Shown here: positions 43,504 through 53,294 of the stretch, one piece after another
Numbering within the stretch: position 1 is the stretch's first letter
Layout of the letters: every line of letters begins with the position of its first letter
Translations under genes and position numbers: made by a program
Notes under the pieces: generated by a model
Databases searched by the model: none
What the model was told of the DNA's origin: nothing
The model's input: the letters and a program-made list of their open reading frames with translations, nothing else
Source: Desertivirga xinjiangensis
GTDB lineage: Bacteria > Bacteroidota > Bacteroidia > Sphingobacteriales > Sphingobacteriaceae
Length of the DNA stretch: 64,000 nt
Assembly (NCBI RefSeq): GCF_024436435.1
Contig: NZ_JAFMZP010000009.1
Coordinates: forward strand, 62,001 to 126,000
Direction: 5' to 3'

Positions 43504-45282
43504 ATGAACCCATTTAGTGAACTGGGTATCCGTCATGATATTGTTAATGCCATATCTGATCTGGGATTTTCCAATCCCACGCCAATCCAGGAACAAGCAA
43601 TCCCGGTATTACTTTCAGGCAGCAACGATTTTGTCGGATTAGCTCAAACAGGAACCGGTAAGACGGCAGCATTTGGCCTGCCTTTATTAGAATTACTGGA
43701 CTTTGAAGAAAATTATCCACAGGCACTGGTTTTGTGCCCAACCCGTGAACTTTGTTTACAGATTACTAACGATCTGAACAATTATTCAAAAAATGTTAAA
43801 AATGTAAATGTAGTTGCCGTTTATGGAGGCGCCAGTATTTCTGACCAGTTGCGTCAGATAAAACGTGGTGTCCAGATTGTAGTGGCAACTCCAGGACGTA
43901 TGCTTGATATTATCAATCGTAAAGCAATTGATTTTTCTCAGGTACAGTACGTGGTTTTAGATGAAGCGGATGAAATGCTTAATATGGGCTTTCAGGAAGA
44001 CATCGACCAGATTTTATCAACAACGCCGGATGATAAAAAAACATGGTTGTTTTCTGCAACAATGCCTGCAGAGGTGCGCAGAATTGCGAAAAAGTACATG
44101 GACAATCCCCATGAACTTACCATGGGCTCCAAAAATACGGGAAACGCCAACATCGATCACGAGTATTACGTAGTTCGTGCCCGGGACAAGTATGCTGCGT
44201 TTAAACGTATTGTTGATTTTAACCCTGAAATTTTTGGTATTGTATTCTGTCGGACCAAAATAGAAACTCAGGAAATTGCTGAGTCCTTAATTAAGGACGG
44301 GTACAATGCTGATTCTTTGCATGGTGACCTTTCTCAGCAGCAACGTGACAAGGTAATGAAACGTTACCGTGAGCGAAGTTTGCAACTACTTATTGCTACT
44401 GATGTTGCAGCCAGGGGTATCGATGTTAATGATGTTACTCATGTAATTAACTACTCATTGCCTGACGAAATTGAGAACTATACGCACCGGAGTGGTCGTA
44501 CAGCTCGTGCGGGCAAGACCGGGGTTTCCATTTCCATCATCAATTCAAAAGAACTTGGAAAGATCAGGCAGATTGAACGTGTAATCGGAAAGCAATTTGT
44601 AAAAACGGAAATCCCTAATGGGTTTGATGTATGTGAGAAGCAGTTATTTGCGCTGGTTCATAAAGTGCATAACGTTGAAGTAAACGAGGAACAGATCGAG
44701 CAGTATATTCCGCGTATTATGGACGAATTCAAAGATCTTAGCAAAGAAGATATAATCAAGCGCTTCGCTTCACTTGAATTTAACCGCTTCCTGGAGTATT
44801 ACAAAAATGCACCAGACCTAAATGCTCCTGCACACGAAGATCGCGGCGAACGTTCAGATCGCTTTGGACGGGGAGGAAGCAGAGGTGACTATACTCGCTT
44901 GTTTGTAAATCTTGGATCTGTTGATGAGTTCACAAGAGGAGATATGCTTGGATTTATCTGTAACACAGCTAAAATCAGCGGAAAGTCCATTGGGAAGATA
45001 GATTTAAAAGGTGTTTATACCTTCTTTGAAGTTGAAAATGCAGTTGCCGAAACTGTACAGCAAAACTTTAAAGGCGCTGAATATAATGGTCGTAGTGTAC
45101 GCATTGAAGTTGCTGGTGATCGTGATAGCGGTGGAAGCCGCGGCGGTCGGGAAAGAAGCGGCGGCAGACGCGAAGGCGGCTATGGCGGCGGTCGTAGCGG
45201 TGGCGGATTTCGTGATTACTCAGGTAAAAAAAGAGAAGATCGTAGTGGCGAAAGAAGCGGTGAACGCAGAAGACGTTTCTAA
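43504..45282 (+). CDS. deaD: DEAD-box RNA helicase (CsdA/DeaD-like) with Arg/Gly-rich tail
   Basis: A 592-residue ATP-dependent RNA helicase for ribosome assembly and mRNA remodelling, often cold-linked. Motifs in order: Q motif (NPTPIQEQAIP), motif I AQTGTGKT, PTRELCLQ, TPGRMLD, VLDEADEML, SAT, HGDLSQQQRD, TDVAARGIDV and HRSGRTARAGK. A DbpA-type RNA-binding domain lies about 455-535 (YTRLFVNLGSVDEFTRGDML), and the last 50 residues are rich in R, G, S and E. Symbol given by family resemblance. Confidence 0.93.
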   Translation: MNPFSELGIRHDIVNAISDLGFSNPTPIQEQAIPVLLSGSNDFVGLAQTGTGKTAAFGLPLLELLDFEENYPQALVLCPTRELCLQITNDLNNYSKNVKNVNVVAVYGGASISDQLRQIKRGVQIVVATPGRMLDIINRKAIDFSQVQYVVLDEADEMLNMGFQEDIDQILSTTPDDKKTWLFSATMPAEVRRIAKKYMDNPHELTMGSKNTGNANIDHEYYVVRARDKYAAFKRIVDFNPEIFGIVFCRTKIETQEIAESLIKDGYNADSLHGDLSQQQRDKVMKRYRERSLQLLIATDVAARGIDVNDVTHVINYSLPDEIENYTHRSGRTARAGKTGVSISIINSKELGKIRQIERVIGKQFVKTEIPNGFDVCEKQLFALVHKVHNVEVNEEQIEQYIPRIMDEFKDLSKEDIIKRFASLEFNRFLEYYKNAPDLNAPAHEDRGERSDRFGRGGSRGDYTRLFVNLGSVDEFTRGDMLGFICNTAKISGKSIGKIDLKGVYTFFEVENAVAETVQQNFKGAEYNGRSVRIEVAGDRDSGGSRGGRERSGGRREGGYGGGRSGGGFRDYSGKKREDRSGERSGERRRRF

Positions 45283-45285
45283 TAT

Positions 45286-45325
45286 TTAACAAAAAATGCC
45301 CGGAATTCCGGGCATTTTTTGTTAA
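45286..45325. terminator. Perfect 40-nt palindromic terminator
   Basis: TTAACAAAAAATGCCCGGAA and its exact complement form one palindrome with A/T flanks. It serves the helicase on the plus strand and the small gene ending at 45322 on the minus strand, whose stop codon lies inside it. Confidence 0.93.
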
Positions 45326-45627
45326 TCAAGATAAACCCTTCGAGCATCTTTGTTAATGTAATATTTGCGTTGGTGTTTATCGATGTAAACCGTTTCTCCG
45401 TTCGGGCCCTTAACATCTTTAAGTGATTTATCTTTAACCTTAGCCGCGGCTTTTGCACCCACTTCTCCAGTCTTTTTACCGGCTTTTTTTACAGCTTTAC
45501 CTGTAGCCTTGCCAGCTTGTTTAACCTCTTGTCCAAAGGTGGTGGTATCCTTCTTTTCCTGGCTATATGATTCGTTTGCCACTCCCAGCAGCAAAGTAAC
45601 AATTAATGTGCCTATTATTTTTCTCAT
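45322..45627 (-). CDS. Small exported Lys/Ala-rich protein
   Basis: A 101-residue product with a signal peptide (about 1-22, ending SYS). The middle (about 33-70) is a Lys/Ala/Gly-rich, likely helical segment (KATGKAVKKAGKKTGEVGAK). The C-terminal 29 residues hold a motif GPNGETVYIDKHQRKYYINK then RRVYLD. The same motif ends the neighbouring gene 12 bp upstream on the same strand. I do not recognise the family; the motif may be a small beta module. The two genes are likely one operon. Confidence 0.75.
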   Translation of the reverse strand: MRKIIGTLIVTLLLGVANESYSQEKKDTTTFGQEVKQAGKATGKAVKKAGKKTGEVGAKAAAKVKDKSLKDVKGPNGETVYIDKHQRKYYINKDARRVYLD

Positions 45628-45639
45628 CGACGATAGATG

Positions 45640-45924
45640 TTATACTGTTTCAAGATAAACTCTTTTACCTGTTTCGTTTTCATAAAACTGACGATCGTAC
45701 ATGTCGAGATAGACAGGCTCGCCATGGGGGCCCTCAACATGGTGCATAATTCGCGCTTTTAACCGGTGGCTATAATCCATTATGCGGTTTCCAAGTCTCC
45801 TTGCAGAGTTTGTGACGCCATCAGTTAATCTTGATCCGTCTTTTCTTTTATAAGTAGTTATTATGGCTGTTGCCGCAGCTGCTCCGGCAACAATGCCTAA
45901 AATGGCCATATTTTTCATTTCCAT
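45640..45924 (-). CDS. Small membrane-anchored protein sharing a C-terminal motif with its neighbour
   Basis: A 94-residue product starting MEMKNMAILGIVAGAAAATA, with one N-terminal membrane helix (about 5-24), a basic stretch (YKRKDGS, SARRLGNRIMDYSHRLKARI) and a C-terminal GPHGEPVYLDMYDRQFYENE then KRVYLETV. The start is the ATG at 45924; an upstream TTG at 45951 only lengthens the frame. The C-terminal motif matches the gene at 45322-45627. Unknown function; the helix and positive middle suggest membrane or envelope location. Confidence 0.72.
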   Translation of the reverse strand: MEMKNMAILGIVAGAAAATAIITTYKRKDGSRLTDGVTNSARRLGNRIMDYSHRLKARIMHHVEGPHGEPVYLDMYDRQFYENETGKRVYLETV

Positions 45925-45997
45925 AGTTGATTTATTGTCAATTATAGACAAGCGATTAATGTGCCAAAAAAGAAAGCCGAATAAGTTTAACGAACGG

Positions 45998-47002
45998 TTA
46001 AGATAATTGTTCTGAAAGCAGTTTCATCTCTATATGGGGAGAATGCTTTTCATATAACACTGCATATACTGCCCTGCAAATAGGCATGTTCACTTTGTAG
46101 GTCTTATTAATCTGATGCAGGCCATTCGCTGCATAATAACCCTCAGCGATCATGTTCATTTCCAGTTGTGCTGATTTTACAGTATAGCCTTTGCCGATCA
46201 TGTTGCCAAACATTCTGTTTCTGCTGAACTGCGAATAGGCCGTAACCAGTAGATCGCCCAGATATGCAGATTCTTTTATATCTCTGTCTATAGGATGAAC
46301 AGCGTCAACAAAACGTTTTATTTCTCTTATGGCATTCGAAATAAGTACTGATTGGAAGTTGTCTCCATAACCAACACCATGGCATATGCCGCTCGCAACC
46401 GCATAAATATTTTTAAGTACTGCAGCATATTCAGTTCCATAGATATCATCTGATATATTGGTCTTAATATATCTTGTGTTCAGAAGTCCGGCGAAACAAG
46501 ATGCAAGCTCGTTGCTCGGAGATGCAATAGTAAGATAAGAAAGTTTTTCAAGCGCCACTTCTTCTGCATGGCAAGGCCCGCTCATTACAACGATATCTTC
46601 CAGTGGAATATGATACTTGTAATGCATAAATTCCCCTATGATCAGGTTTTCATCGGGAACAAAACCTTTGATGGCCGATATTATTTTTTTTCCTTTAAGA
46701 GCATCAGGATGAATAGTCCCGAGAGCATCTTTCAAAAATGCAGCGGGAATGTTCAATAAAATTATTTCAGCCTTGGAAACAATTTCCGCGAGGTCATGGC
46801 TAATATTCTGCGGCAAGACACTGATTTCAACTGAGCTCAAGTAGTTCGGATTATGGCGATATTTTCGGATGTGATCTATTGCTTCTGTATTTCGCATCCA
46901 CCAGTATATCTCTTTGGGGGTGCGGTTATCCGCCAGCATTTTAATATTTGCTGTAGCCCAGCTTCCTCCTCCAATAACTGCTATTTTAGCCACTCTATCC
47001 AT
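45998..47002 (-). CDS. gpsA: Glycerol-3-phosphate dehydrogenase (NAD(P)+)
   Basis: Reduces dihydroxyacetone phosphate to sn-glycerol 3-phosphate for phospholipid synthesis. The 334-residue protein has an N-terminal Rossmann loop IAVIGGGSWATA (about 7-18), the mid motif VMSGPCHAEEVA, and the catalytic-lysine segment YGTEYAAVLKNIYAVASGIC. The usual GxGxWGT is slightly changed to GGGSWAT. The start is the ATG at 47002, not the TTG at 47026. Confidence 0.92.
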   Translation of the reverse strand: MDRVAKIAVIGGGSWATANIKMLADNRTPKEIYWWMRNTEAIDHIRKYRHNPNYLSSVEISVLPQNISHDLAEIVSKAEIILLNIPAAFLKDALGTIHPDALKGKKIISAIKGFVPDENLIIGEFMHYKYHIPLEDIVVMSGPCHAEEVALEKLSYLTIASPSNELASCFAGLLNTRYIKTNISDDIYGTEYAAVLKNIYAVASGICHGVGYGDNFQSVLISNAIREIKRFVDAVHPIDRDIKESAYLGDLLVTAYSQFSRNRMFGNMIGKGYTVKSAQLEMNMIAEGYYAANGLHQINKTYKVNMPICRAVYAVLYEKHSPHIEMKLLSEQLS

Positions 47003-47139
47003 GCAGAAAAAACTATTTGGAGGCAAGTTTACTAATTTATTAAGTGATTACAGCTTCTTAATACAATAAATGTCAATTTCCTTTTCGCAATGTCACATAC
47101 TGTTCTTTTTGCGTAAAATTGCAATTCATCCCGCATTTG

Positions 47140-47757
47140 ATGTATCTAGTTAGAACACCTTTTTTTCTGCGCTGGCTTTATCCGTCACTTACCTGGCGAA
47201 AGAATAAACGCTCCTGGCATATTTATATCACTTTTGATGATGGACCTATACCTCATGTAACGCCATTTGTACTGGAGACCTTAAAAAGGTACAATGCTAA
47301 GGCGACATTTTTCTGCATTGGAGACAATATCAGGAAGCATCCCGGAATATTTGAGGAAATAAAGACGGAGGGACATGCAATAGGTAATCATACCTTCAAT
47401 CATTTAAAAGGTTGGAAAACAGATACCGCACATTATATAGATAATTATCTTAAGTGCGATAAGTTAATGCACTCACACCTCTTTCGGCCGCCTTACGGTC
47501 GAATTAAAAGGAATCAGATCTCAAAGCTGAAAGAGTTGAGTCCTGACTTGCAAATCATTATGTGGGATGTGTTAAGCGGTGATTTTGACCCCAATCTATC
47601 GCCTGAGAAATGTCTTAGTAACGTTTTAAAATATACACGTCCCGGCTCAATAATTGTGTTTCATGATAGTTTAAAAGCTTTCGATCGGTTGGAATATGTG
47701 TTGCCCCGTGCTCTGGAGAAATGGAATCTCGAAGGTTATGAATTTGAGTTACTATAG
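47140..47757 (+). CDS. Polysaccharide deacetylase (NodB homology) family protein
   Basis: A 205-residue predicted metal-dependent carbohydrate esterase. Motif 1 TFDDGP (31-36) with catalytic and metal aspartates, motif 2 HTFNH (H84, H88), motif 3 RPPYGR, and motif 4 WDVLSGDFD are all present. It lacks a cleavable signal peptide; a hydrophobic N-terminal stretch may anchor it. The target could be peptidoglycan or another N-acetylated glycan. The start is the ATG at 47140; the TTG at 47119 is rejected. Confidence 0.9.
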   Translation: MYLVRTPFFLRWLYPSLTWRKNKRSWHIYITFDDGPIPHVTPFVLETLKRYNAKATFFCIGDNIRKHPGIFEEIKTEGHAIGNHTFNHLKGWKTDTAHYIDNYLKCDKLMHSHLFRPPYGRIKRNQISKLKELSPDLQIIMWDVLSGDFDPNLSPEKCLSNVLKYTRPGSIIVFHDSLKAFDRLEYVLPRALEKWNLEGYEFELL

Positions 47758-47884
47758 ATTAGAACTTTTCTAAATAAAAATTGACATGATTTAGGCAATA
47801 TCTATTCGTCATTTTTCGTAATTTCGCGGGAATCAGCCTTATTAGGTTGGTTTCTAAGTTTTAACAAATAAAAATCAATTACCA

Positions 47885-50152
47885 ATGGCATTTGATATAG
47901 AAATGATCCAAAAGGTCTACAGTAATCTGGCTGGTCGCGTAGAAGCTGCAAGAAAAACTGTAGGCAAACCTTTAACTTTAACAGAGAAGATCCTTTATTC
48001 CCATTTATGGGCGGGAGAAGCTACTGAAGCTTATCAAAGAGGCGCTTCTTATGTAGATTTCGCCCCAGACCGCGTTGCCATGCAGGATGCAACAGCGCAG
48101 ATGGCTTTATTGCAATTTATGCAGGCGGGTCGCCCTCAGGTTGCTGTACCTTCAACAGTACACTGTGACCACCTAATTCAGGCAAAAGTTGGGGCGGTTG
48201 AAGATTTAAGTGTAGCAAACTCAACAAATAAAGAAGTTTACGACTTCCTTTCATCTGTTTCTAATAAGTATGGAATAGGATTCTGGAAACCGGGTGCAGG
48301 TATCATCCACCAGGTTGTTCTTGAGAACTATGCATTTCCTGGAGGTATGATGATTGGGACGGATTCTCATACTCCAAATGCCGGGGGGTTAGGAATGATC
48401 GCCATTGGTGTGGGTGGAGCTGACGCTTGTGATGTAATGGCTGGTTTTGCCTGGGAGCTTAAATTTCCAAAATTGATTGGTGTTAAACTAACCGGCAAGC
48501 TTTCAGGTTGGGCATCTGCGAAGGATGTTATCCTTAAGGTGGCTGGTATCTTAACCGTAAAAGGTGGTACAGGAGCTATCGTTGAGTACTTTGGTGAAGG
48601 AGCCCGCTCTCTTTCAGCTACAGGAAAGGCAACCATCTGTAACATGGGTGCTGAAATTGGAGCTACTACCTCAGTATTCGGTTATGATGAGAAAGCAGAA
48701 ACTTATTTGCGTGGTACAGAAAGAGCTGATATTGCTGATCTCGCTAATCAGGTTAAACAGCATTTAACTGGCGATGATGAAGTGTATGCAAATCCTGAGC
48801 AATATTTTGACCAGGTTATTGAAATTAACCTTTCAGAACTTGAACCACATATAAACGGTCCATTTACACCCGACTTGGCATGGCCGCTTTCTAAATTCGC
48901 TGCTGCTGTCAGAGAAAACAACTGGCCTGCGAAATTAGATGTTGGCTTGATCGGTTCTTGTACTAACTCTTCTTATGAAGATATTACACGTGCAGCTTCT
49001 CTTGCACAGCAAGCTGTTGATAAAAACTTAAAAGCAAAATCGGAATACACCGTAACTCCAGGGTCTGAACTGGTTCGTTACACTGTTGAGCGCGATGGTT
49101 ATTTGAACACTTTTGATCAGATCGGTGGAGTGGTTTTGGCAAATGCCTGTGGTCCATGTATCGGTCAGTGGGCTCGTCATACCGACGATCCAACCCGTAA
49201 AAACTCCATTATCACTTCTTTTAACAGAAACTTCGCTAAGCGTCAGGATGGAAACCCTAATACTCACGCCTTCGTTGCTTCTCCGGAAATCGTAACAGCA
49301 CTTGCTATTGCCGGAGATTTAACCTTTAACCCTATGACTGACACTTTAATTAATGAAAGTGGTCAGGCCGTGAAATTAGACGAACCACAAGGTCTCGAAA
49401 TGCCAGTAAAAGGATATGCTGTGGAAGATGCAGGTTATCAGGCACCAGCTGTCGACGGGAGCAAAGTTGAAGTAATTGTTGATGAAAAATCAAGCCGTTT
49501 ACAGTTGCTAGAGTCTTTCCCTGTTTGGGAAGGCACAGATCTCCATGGTCTTCGTCTCCTTATCAAAGCTAAGGGTAAGTGTACAACTGACCATATTTCA
49601 ATGGCTGGCCCATGGTTGAAATTCCGCGGACACATTGACAATATTTCCAACAACATGTTGATTGGTGCTATCAATTACTTTAATGATACTGCGGACTCAG
49701 TAAAAAACCAGCTAAATGGGGAGTACGGACCAGTTCCTGCGACTCAACGTGCCTATAAAGCAGCTGGTATCGGAACTATAGTGGTCGGTGACGAAAATTA
49801 CGGTGAAGGTTCATCCCGCGAACATGCAGCTATGGAGCCGCGGCATTTAGGTGTTAGGGTAATATTAGTGAAATCTTTCGCCCGTATCCATGAAACAAAC
49901 CTTAAGAAGCAAGGTATGTTGGGAATTACCTTTGCTGATGTTAACGATTATAACAAGGTTCAGGAAGATGACGTGATCGATGTATTGGGTCTGACTGAAT
50001 TCGCTCCTGGTAAACAACTAACAGTTGTTTTACATCATGCGGATGGTACTCAGGATTCATTCCCTGTGAACCACACTTATAATGAGCAACAAATTGAGTG
50101 GTTTAAAGCTGGTGCTGCTTTAAACATCATCAAATTGAAACAACAGGCGTAA
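47885..50152 (+). CDS. acnA: Aconitate hydratase
   Basis: The TCA-cycle enzyme converting citrate to isocitrate through a [4Fe-4S] cluster. The 755-residue protein resembles the mitochondrial type. Cluster ligands are C359 (GSCTNSS) and C422/C425 (ACGPCIG). The C-terminal swivel domain has GRGSSREH-type motif [20 protein letters not shown]. It has no close operon partner; sucD, another TCA gene, faces it on the other strand. Gene symbol by size class; some databases use acn or acnB for other types. Confidence 0.95.
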   Translation: MAFDIEMIQKVYSNLAGRVEAARKTVGKPLTLTEKILYSHLWAGEATEAYQRGASYVDFAPDRVAMQDATAQMALLQFMQAGRPQVAVPSTVHCDHLIQAKVGAVEDLSVANSTNKEVYDFLSSVSNKYGIGFWKPGAGIIHQVVLENYAFPGGMMIGTDSHTPNAGGLGMIAIGVGGADACDVMAGFAWELKFPKLIGVKLTGKLSGWASAKDVILKVAGILTVKGGTGAIVEYFGEGARSLSATGKATICNMGAEIGATTSVFGYDEKAETYLRGTERADIADLANQVKQHLTGDDEVYANPEQYFDQVIEINLSELEPHINGPFTPDLAWPLSKFAAAVRENNWPAKLDVGLIGSCTNSSYEDITRAASLAQQAVDKNLKAKSEYTVTPGSELVRYTVERDGYLNTFDQIGGVVLANACGPCIGQWARHTDDPTRKNSIITSFNRNFAKRQDGNPNTHAFVASPEIVTALAIAGDLTFNPMTDTLINESGQAVKLDEPQGLEMPVKGYAVEDAGYQAPAVDGSKVEVIVDEKSSRLQLLESFPVWEGTDLHGLRLLIKAKGKCTTDHISMAGPWLKFRGHIDNISNNMLIGAINYFNDTADSVKNQLNGEYGPVPATQRAYKAAGIGTIVVGDENYGEGSSREHAAMEPRHLGVRVILVKSFARIHETNLKKQGMLGITFADVNDYNKVQEDDVIDVLGLTEFAPGKQLTVVLHHADGTQDSFPVNHTYNEQQIEWFKAGAALNIIKLKQQA

Positions 50153-50171
50153 CGCTTGTCGCTTCGCTAAT

Positions 50172-50214
50172 AAAAGAAAGGGCTCTGTTCTAAAGAAACG
50201 GAGCCCTTTCTTTT
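50172..50214 (+). terminator. Terminator after aconitase
   Basis: AAAAGAAAGGGCTC (50172-50185) pairs with GAGCCCTTTCTTTT (50201-50214), a 14-bp stem ending in a T tract. Confidence 0.9.
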
Positions 50215-50223
50215 TAGGGCAAA

Positions 50224-50251
50224 AAAAACCTGACCGCAAAGCCAGGTTTTT
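50224..50251 (-). terminator. Terminator after sucD
   Basis: AAAAACCTG / CAGGTTTTT, 9 bp with a 10-nt loop, placed 20 bases beyond the sucD stop on the minus strand. Confidence 0.8.
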
Positions 50252-50270
50252 CATATATAGATCTTTTGAT

Positions 50271-51152
50271 TTATGCTAATACTTTGCTGAGCTCTTCGGC
50301 CATTGCAGCACCGATTTCAGCCGGTGATTCAACCACGCGGATTCCGCATTCTGCCATGATCCGCATTTTAGCTGCAGCAGTATCATCTGCTCCGCCCACG
50401 ATTGCTCCGGCGTGTCCCATACGGCGTCCGGGAGGAGCTGTCTGACCCGCGATGAAACCAACTACTGGCTTTGTTCCGTTTTCTTTGATCCAATGAGCTG
50501 CTTCAGCTTCCATTCCTCCGCCGATTTCACCAATCATAATGATACCTTTGGTCTCCGGATCGTTCATTAGCAATTTAACAGCTTCAACAGTTGGTGTTCC
50601 GATGATAGGGTCACCACCAATTCCAATAGCTGTAGTAATACCCAAGCCGGCTTTAACTACCTGATCAACCGCTTCATATGTTAAAGTTCCTGATTTGGAT
50701 ACAACACCAACATTTCCTTTTTTGAAAATGAAGCCTGGCATGATGCCGATTTTCGCTTCGTCTGCAGTGATAATACCAGGGCAGTTAGGGCCAATTAAAC
50801 GGCAATCTCTGTCTTTAATGTATTCTTTAACCAGGATCATATCCTTTGTCGGGATACCTTCAGTAATACAAACAATAACTTTGATGCCAGCTTCGGCTGC
50901 TTCCAGGATTGCATCTGCAGCGAATGCAGGAGGTACGAAAATGATAGAAACATCAGCGCCGGTTTGTTCAACAGCGTCTTTCACAGTGTTGAATACAGGT
51001 CTGTCTAAGTGAGATTGACCACCTTTTCCTGGTGTTACCCCACCCACTACTTGCGTTCCGTACTCAATCATTTGCGACGCATGATAAGTACCTTCGTTGC
51101 CGGTAAAACCTTGAACGATTACTTTTGAATCTTTATTTACTAATACACTCAT
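50271..51152 (-). CDS. sucD: Succinate-CoA ligase, alpha subunit
   Basis: Forms succinate and ATP or GTP from succinyl-CoA together with SucB-type beta subunit SucC. The 293-residue protein starts [20 protein letters not shown], binds CoA through [10 protein letters not shown] and a Rossmann region, and carries the phosphohistidine in [12 protein letters not shown]. The start is the ATG at 51152; a 16-codon upstream extension would cross the -7 element at 51174-51181. sucC is not adjacent in this window. Confidence 0.96.
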   Translation of the reverse strand: MSVLVNKDSKVIVQGFTGNEGTYHASQMIEYGTQVVGGVTPGKGGQSHLDRPVFNTVKDAVEQTGADVSIIFVPPAFAADAILEAAEAGIKVIVCITEGIPTKDMILVKEYIKDRDCRLIGPNCPGIITADEAKIGIMPGFIFKKGNVGVVSKSGTLTYEAVDQVVKAGLGITTAIGIGGDPIIGTPTVEAVKLLMNDPETKGIIMIGEIGGGMEAEAAHWIKENGTKPVVGFIAGQTAPPGRRMGHAGAIVGGADDTAAAKMRIMAECGIRVVESPAEIGAAMAEELSKVLA

Positions 51153-51173
51153 TGATCGGTTTTTAAAGTTGTG

Positions 51174-51181
51174 CAAACTTA
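51174..51181 (-). promoter_or_regulatory. sucD promoter -7 element
   Basis: Minus-strand TAAGTTTG matches TAnnTTTG and lies 21 bases before the sucD ATG. An ATTG about 16 bases upstream could serve as a weak -33. Confidence 0.5.
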
Positions 51182-51303
51182 GATAATTTTTACAAATCAA
51201 TTTTAGGAAATCCGAGAAAAAGAAAAAAATATCAGTGTTTCAATAGCGAATGAGAACAATTTACATTCAAATGAAATCCGGTACCCTTGATAGTTGACAG
51301 GTA

Positions 51304-53076
51304 TCAGATATTACTTTTTTCAATTCCTGAGGAATTAAACTGCAGGTCGTATAGTCGTTTATAATAACCATTAAGTTTTAGCAGATCCTGATGGCTTCCC
51401 GACTCTTTGATTTCACCATGATCCAAAACAATGATCTTATCTGCATTTTGTATGGTCGACAGCCTGTGGGCAATGACAATAGAGGTGCGGCCATGCATAA
51501 GCTTTTGTATTGCCAGCTGAATTAAATGCTCTGTTTCTGTATCAACTGACGACGTTGCCTCGTCTAAAACCAGTATTTTAGGATCGTAAACCAGTGCCCG
51601 CACAAATGAGAGTAATTGGGCTTGTCCGGAGGATAACGTTGCTCCACGTTCCATGACATCATAATCATACCCTCCAGGGAGTCTTTTGATAAAATCTTCT
51701 GCGCCTGCATCTCTTGCGGCAGCCTTAATAGCTTCCAGACTGATAGCCGGGTTATTTAAGCTGATATTATTCGCGATGGAGTCTGAAAAGAGAAACACAT
51801 CCTGAATCACCGTCCCAATTTGGGAACGTAGAAAATCGAGTTTGTACTCCCGGATATCTTTTCCGTCAATCTTTATACTGCCCTTATTGATCTGATAAAA
51901 TCTATTTAGGAGATTTATGACCGATGATTTTCCTGCTCCCGTGGCGCCAACCAAGGCGAGAGTTTCCCCGGGATTTACATTAAAGCTGATCCCTTTCAAC
52001 ACCCAGTCTTCTTCATTGTATGCAAACCATACATTCTCAAATTCGATTCTTCCGTGAACCTTGTCACAGCTTAATGTTCCATGATCTTCCTCTACTTCCG
52101 GCGTGTCAAGCACTGTGAAAATTCTGTCTGCTCCAACCATTCCCATCTGAAGTGTATTGAATTTATCGGCAAGCTCCCGGATTGGACGAAACATCATGTT
52201 GATATACATAATGAATGCAACCACTACGCCGGGAGAAGTATGATGTTCGATGACTGATTTCGATCCATACCATACAAGTAAGCCGATGGAAAGAGCAGAA
52301 ATTATCTCTACCACCGGAAAGAAGATAGAATAATACCAATTGGAGCGTATATGTGCATCCCGGTGCTGCGCATTTATTTTAGTAAACTTCTCCATTTCCT
52401 GGTCCTCCCGTGCAAAATACTGGATGATATTCATGCCTGTAATGTGTTCCTGCAGAAATGTGTTTAATTGTGAAACCTGGGTTCTCACTTCCTGGAAGGC
52501 AGCTTTAATTGATTCTTTGAAGATATAGGTAGCAGCTATCAAAAGAGGCATAGGTATTAGAACAACAAGCGAAAGCCGCCAGTCCGTATAAAACATGAAA
52601 GCCATAATAGCAATGAGTTGAAGAATATCTCCAACTATCACGATCAAGCCTTCCGAAAATATATCAGCAATTGTTTCAAGGTCAGAAACTGTGCGTGTAA
52701 TTAGTTGTCCGATAGGCGTTTTGTCGAAATATTTGAGCTTTAATTTACTAATATGGTTAAAAACGTTGATCCGCAGATCCCTGATAGTTGATTGGCCGAG
52801 TACATTTGTGAAAAAGGTGAGATAGTACTGCATCCCTGTTTGGATAAACAGTAGCGCCAGCATGATAGCTGTCATCATGATCAGTCCGCTCTTATCTTCA
52901 CCCAGGATGTAATTGTCCAGAGCATATTCTATTAGAAAAGGCCTGAGAGGAGCCAGAGGTGCAATAGTGATAGTCAGAACAAGAGACCAGAAAAAGACCC
53001 GCCTGTACGGTTTAACATACTGAAAGATTCTTTTTAACAAGTTTATATCATACGCTTTGCCTGCAACCTTAGCCAT
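51304..53076 (-). CDS. ABC transporter, fused permease and ATP-binding protein (MsbA-like)
   Basis: A 590-residue half-transporter exporter. Six membrane helices lie in about 25-310, and the ATPase in about 340-580: Walker A GATGAGKS (377-384), a signature loop LSSGQAQ instead of the usual LSGGQ, Walker B ILVLDEATSSVD and H-loop AHRLS. Likely works as a homodimer to move lipid or a drug-like substrate across the inner membrane; the substrate is not evident. Single gene, 150 bp from sucD. Confidence 0.93.
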   Translation of the reverse strand: MAKVAGKAYDINLLKRIFQYVKPYRRVFFWSLVLTITIAPLAPLRPFLIEYALDNYILGEDKSGLIMMTAIMLALLFIQTGMQYYLTFFTNVLGQSTIRDLRINVFNHISKLKLKYFDKTPIGQLITRTVSDLETIADIFSEGLIVIVGDILQLIAIMAFMFYTDWRLSLVVLIPMPLLIAATYIFKESIKAAFQEVRTQVSQLNTFLQEHITGMNIIQYFAREDQEMEKFTKINAQHRDAHIRSNWYYSIFFPVVEIISALSIGLLVWYGSKSVIEHHTSPGVVVAFIMYINMMFRPIRELADKFNTLQMGMVGADRIFTVLDTPEVEEDHGTLSCDKVHGRIEFENVWFAYNEEDWVLKGISFNVNPGETLALVGATGAGKSSVINLLNRFYQINKGSIKIDGKDIREYKLDFLRSQIGTVIQDVFLFSDSIANNISLNNPAISLEAIKAAARDAGAEDFIKRLPGGYDYDVMERGATLSSGQAQLLSFVRALVYDPKILVLDEATSSVDTETEHLIQLAIQKLMHGRTSIVIAHRLSTIQNADKIIVLDHGEIKESGSHQDLLKLNGYYKRLYDLQFNSSGIEKSNI

Positions 53077-53268
53077 CCTGATAGTTTAATGCACTGCGAA
53101 ATTACATATTATTATCTAGCTACCCTTGTAACTCTTTGACGGTTCGCCGACAATTTTTTTTGCAGGTAGAACAACTTTCACTTAACTTCAGCGTTTTAAA
53201 CTTTGTCGCAGAAAAAGCTGGCTAGGGTTTTTTTGTAAAAGGATTTGTATATTTTTACATAGGCCAGT

Positions 53269-53276
53269 TATCTTTG
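53269..53276 (+). promoter_or_regulatory. Promoter -7 element of the small membrane protein gene
   Basis: TATCTTTG, a full TAnnTTTG match; TTTG at 53244-53247 lies 21 bp upstream. The frame's TTG at 53274 is part of this box, so translation must begin at the ATG at 53295. Confidence 0.55.
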
Positions 53277-53294
53277 TTTGCAGAAAAAAAAATT

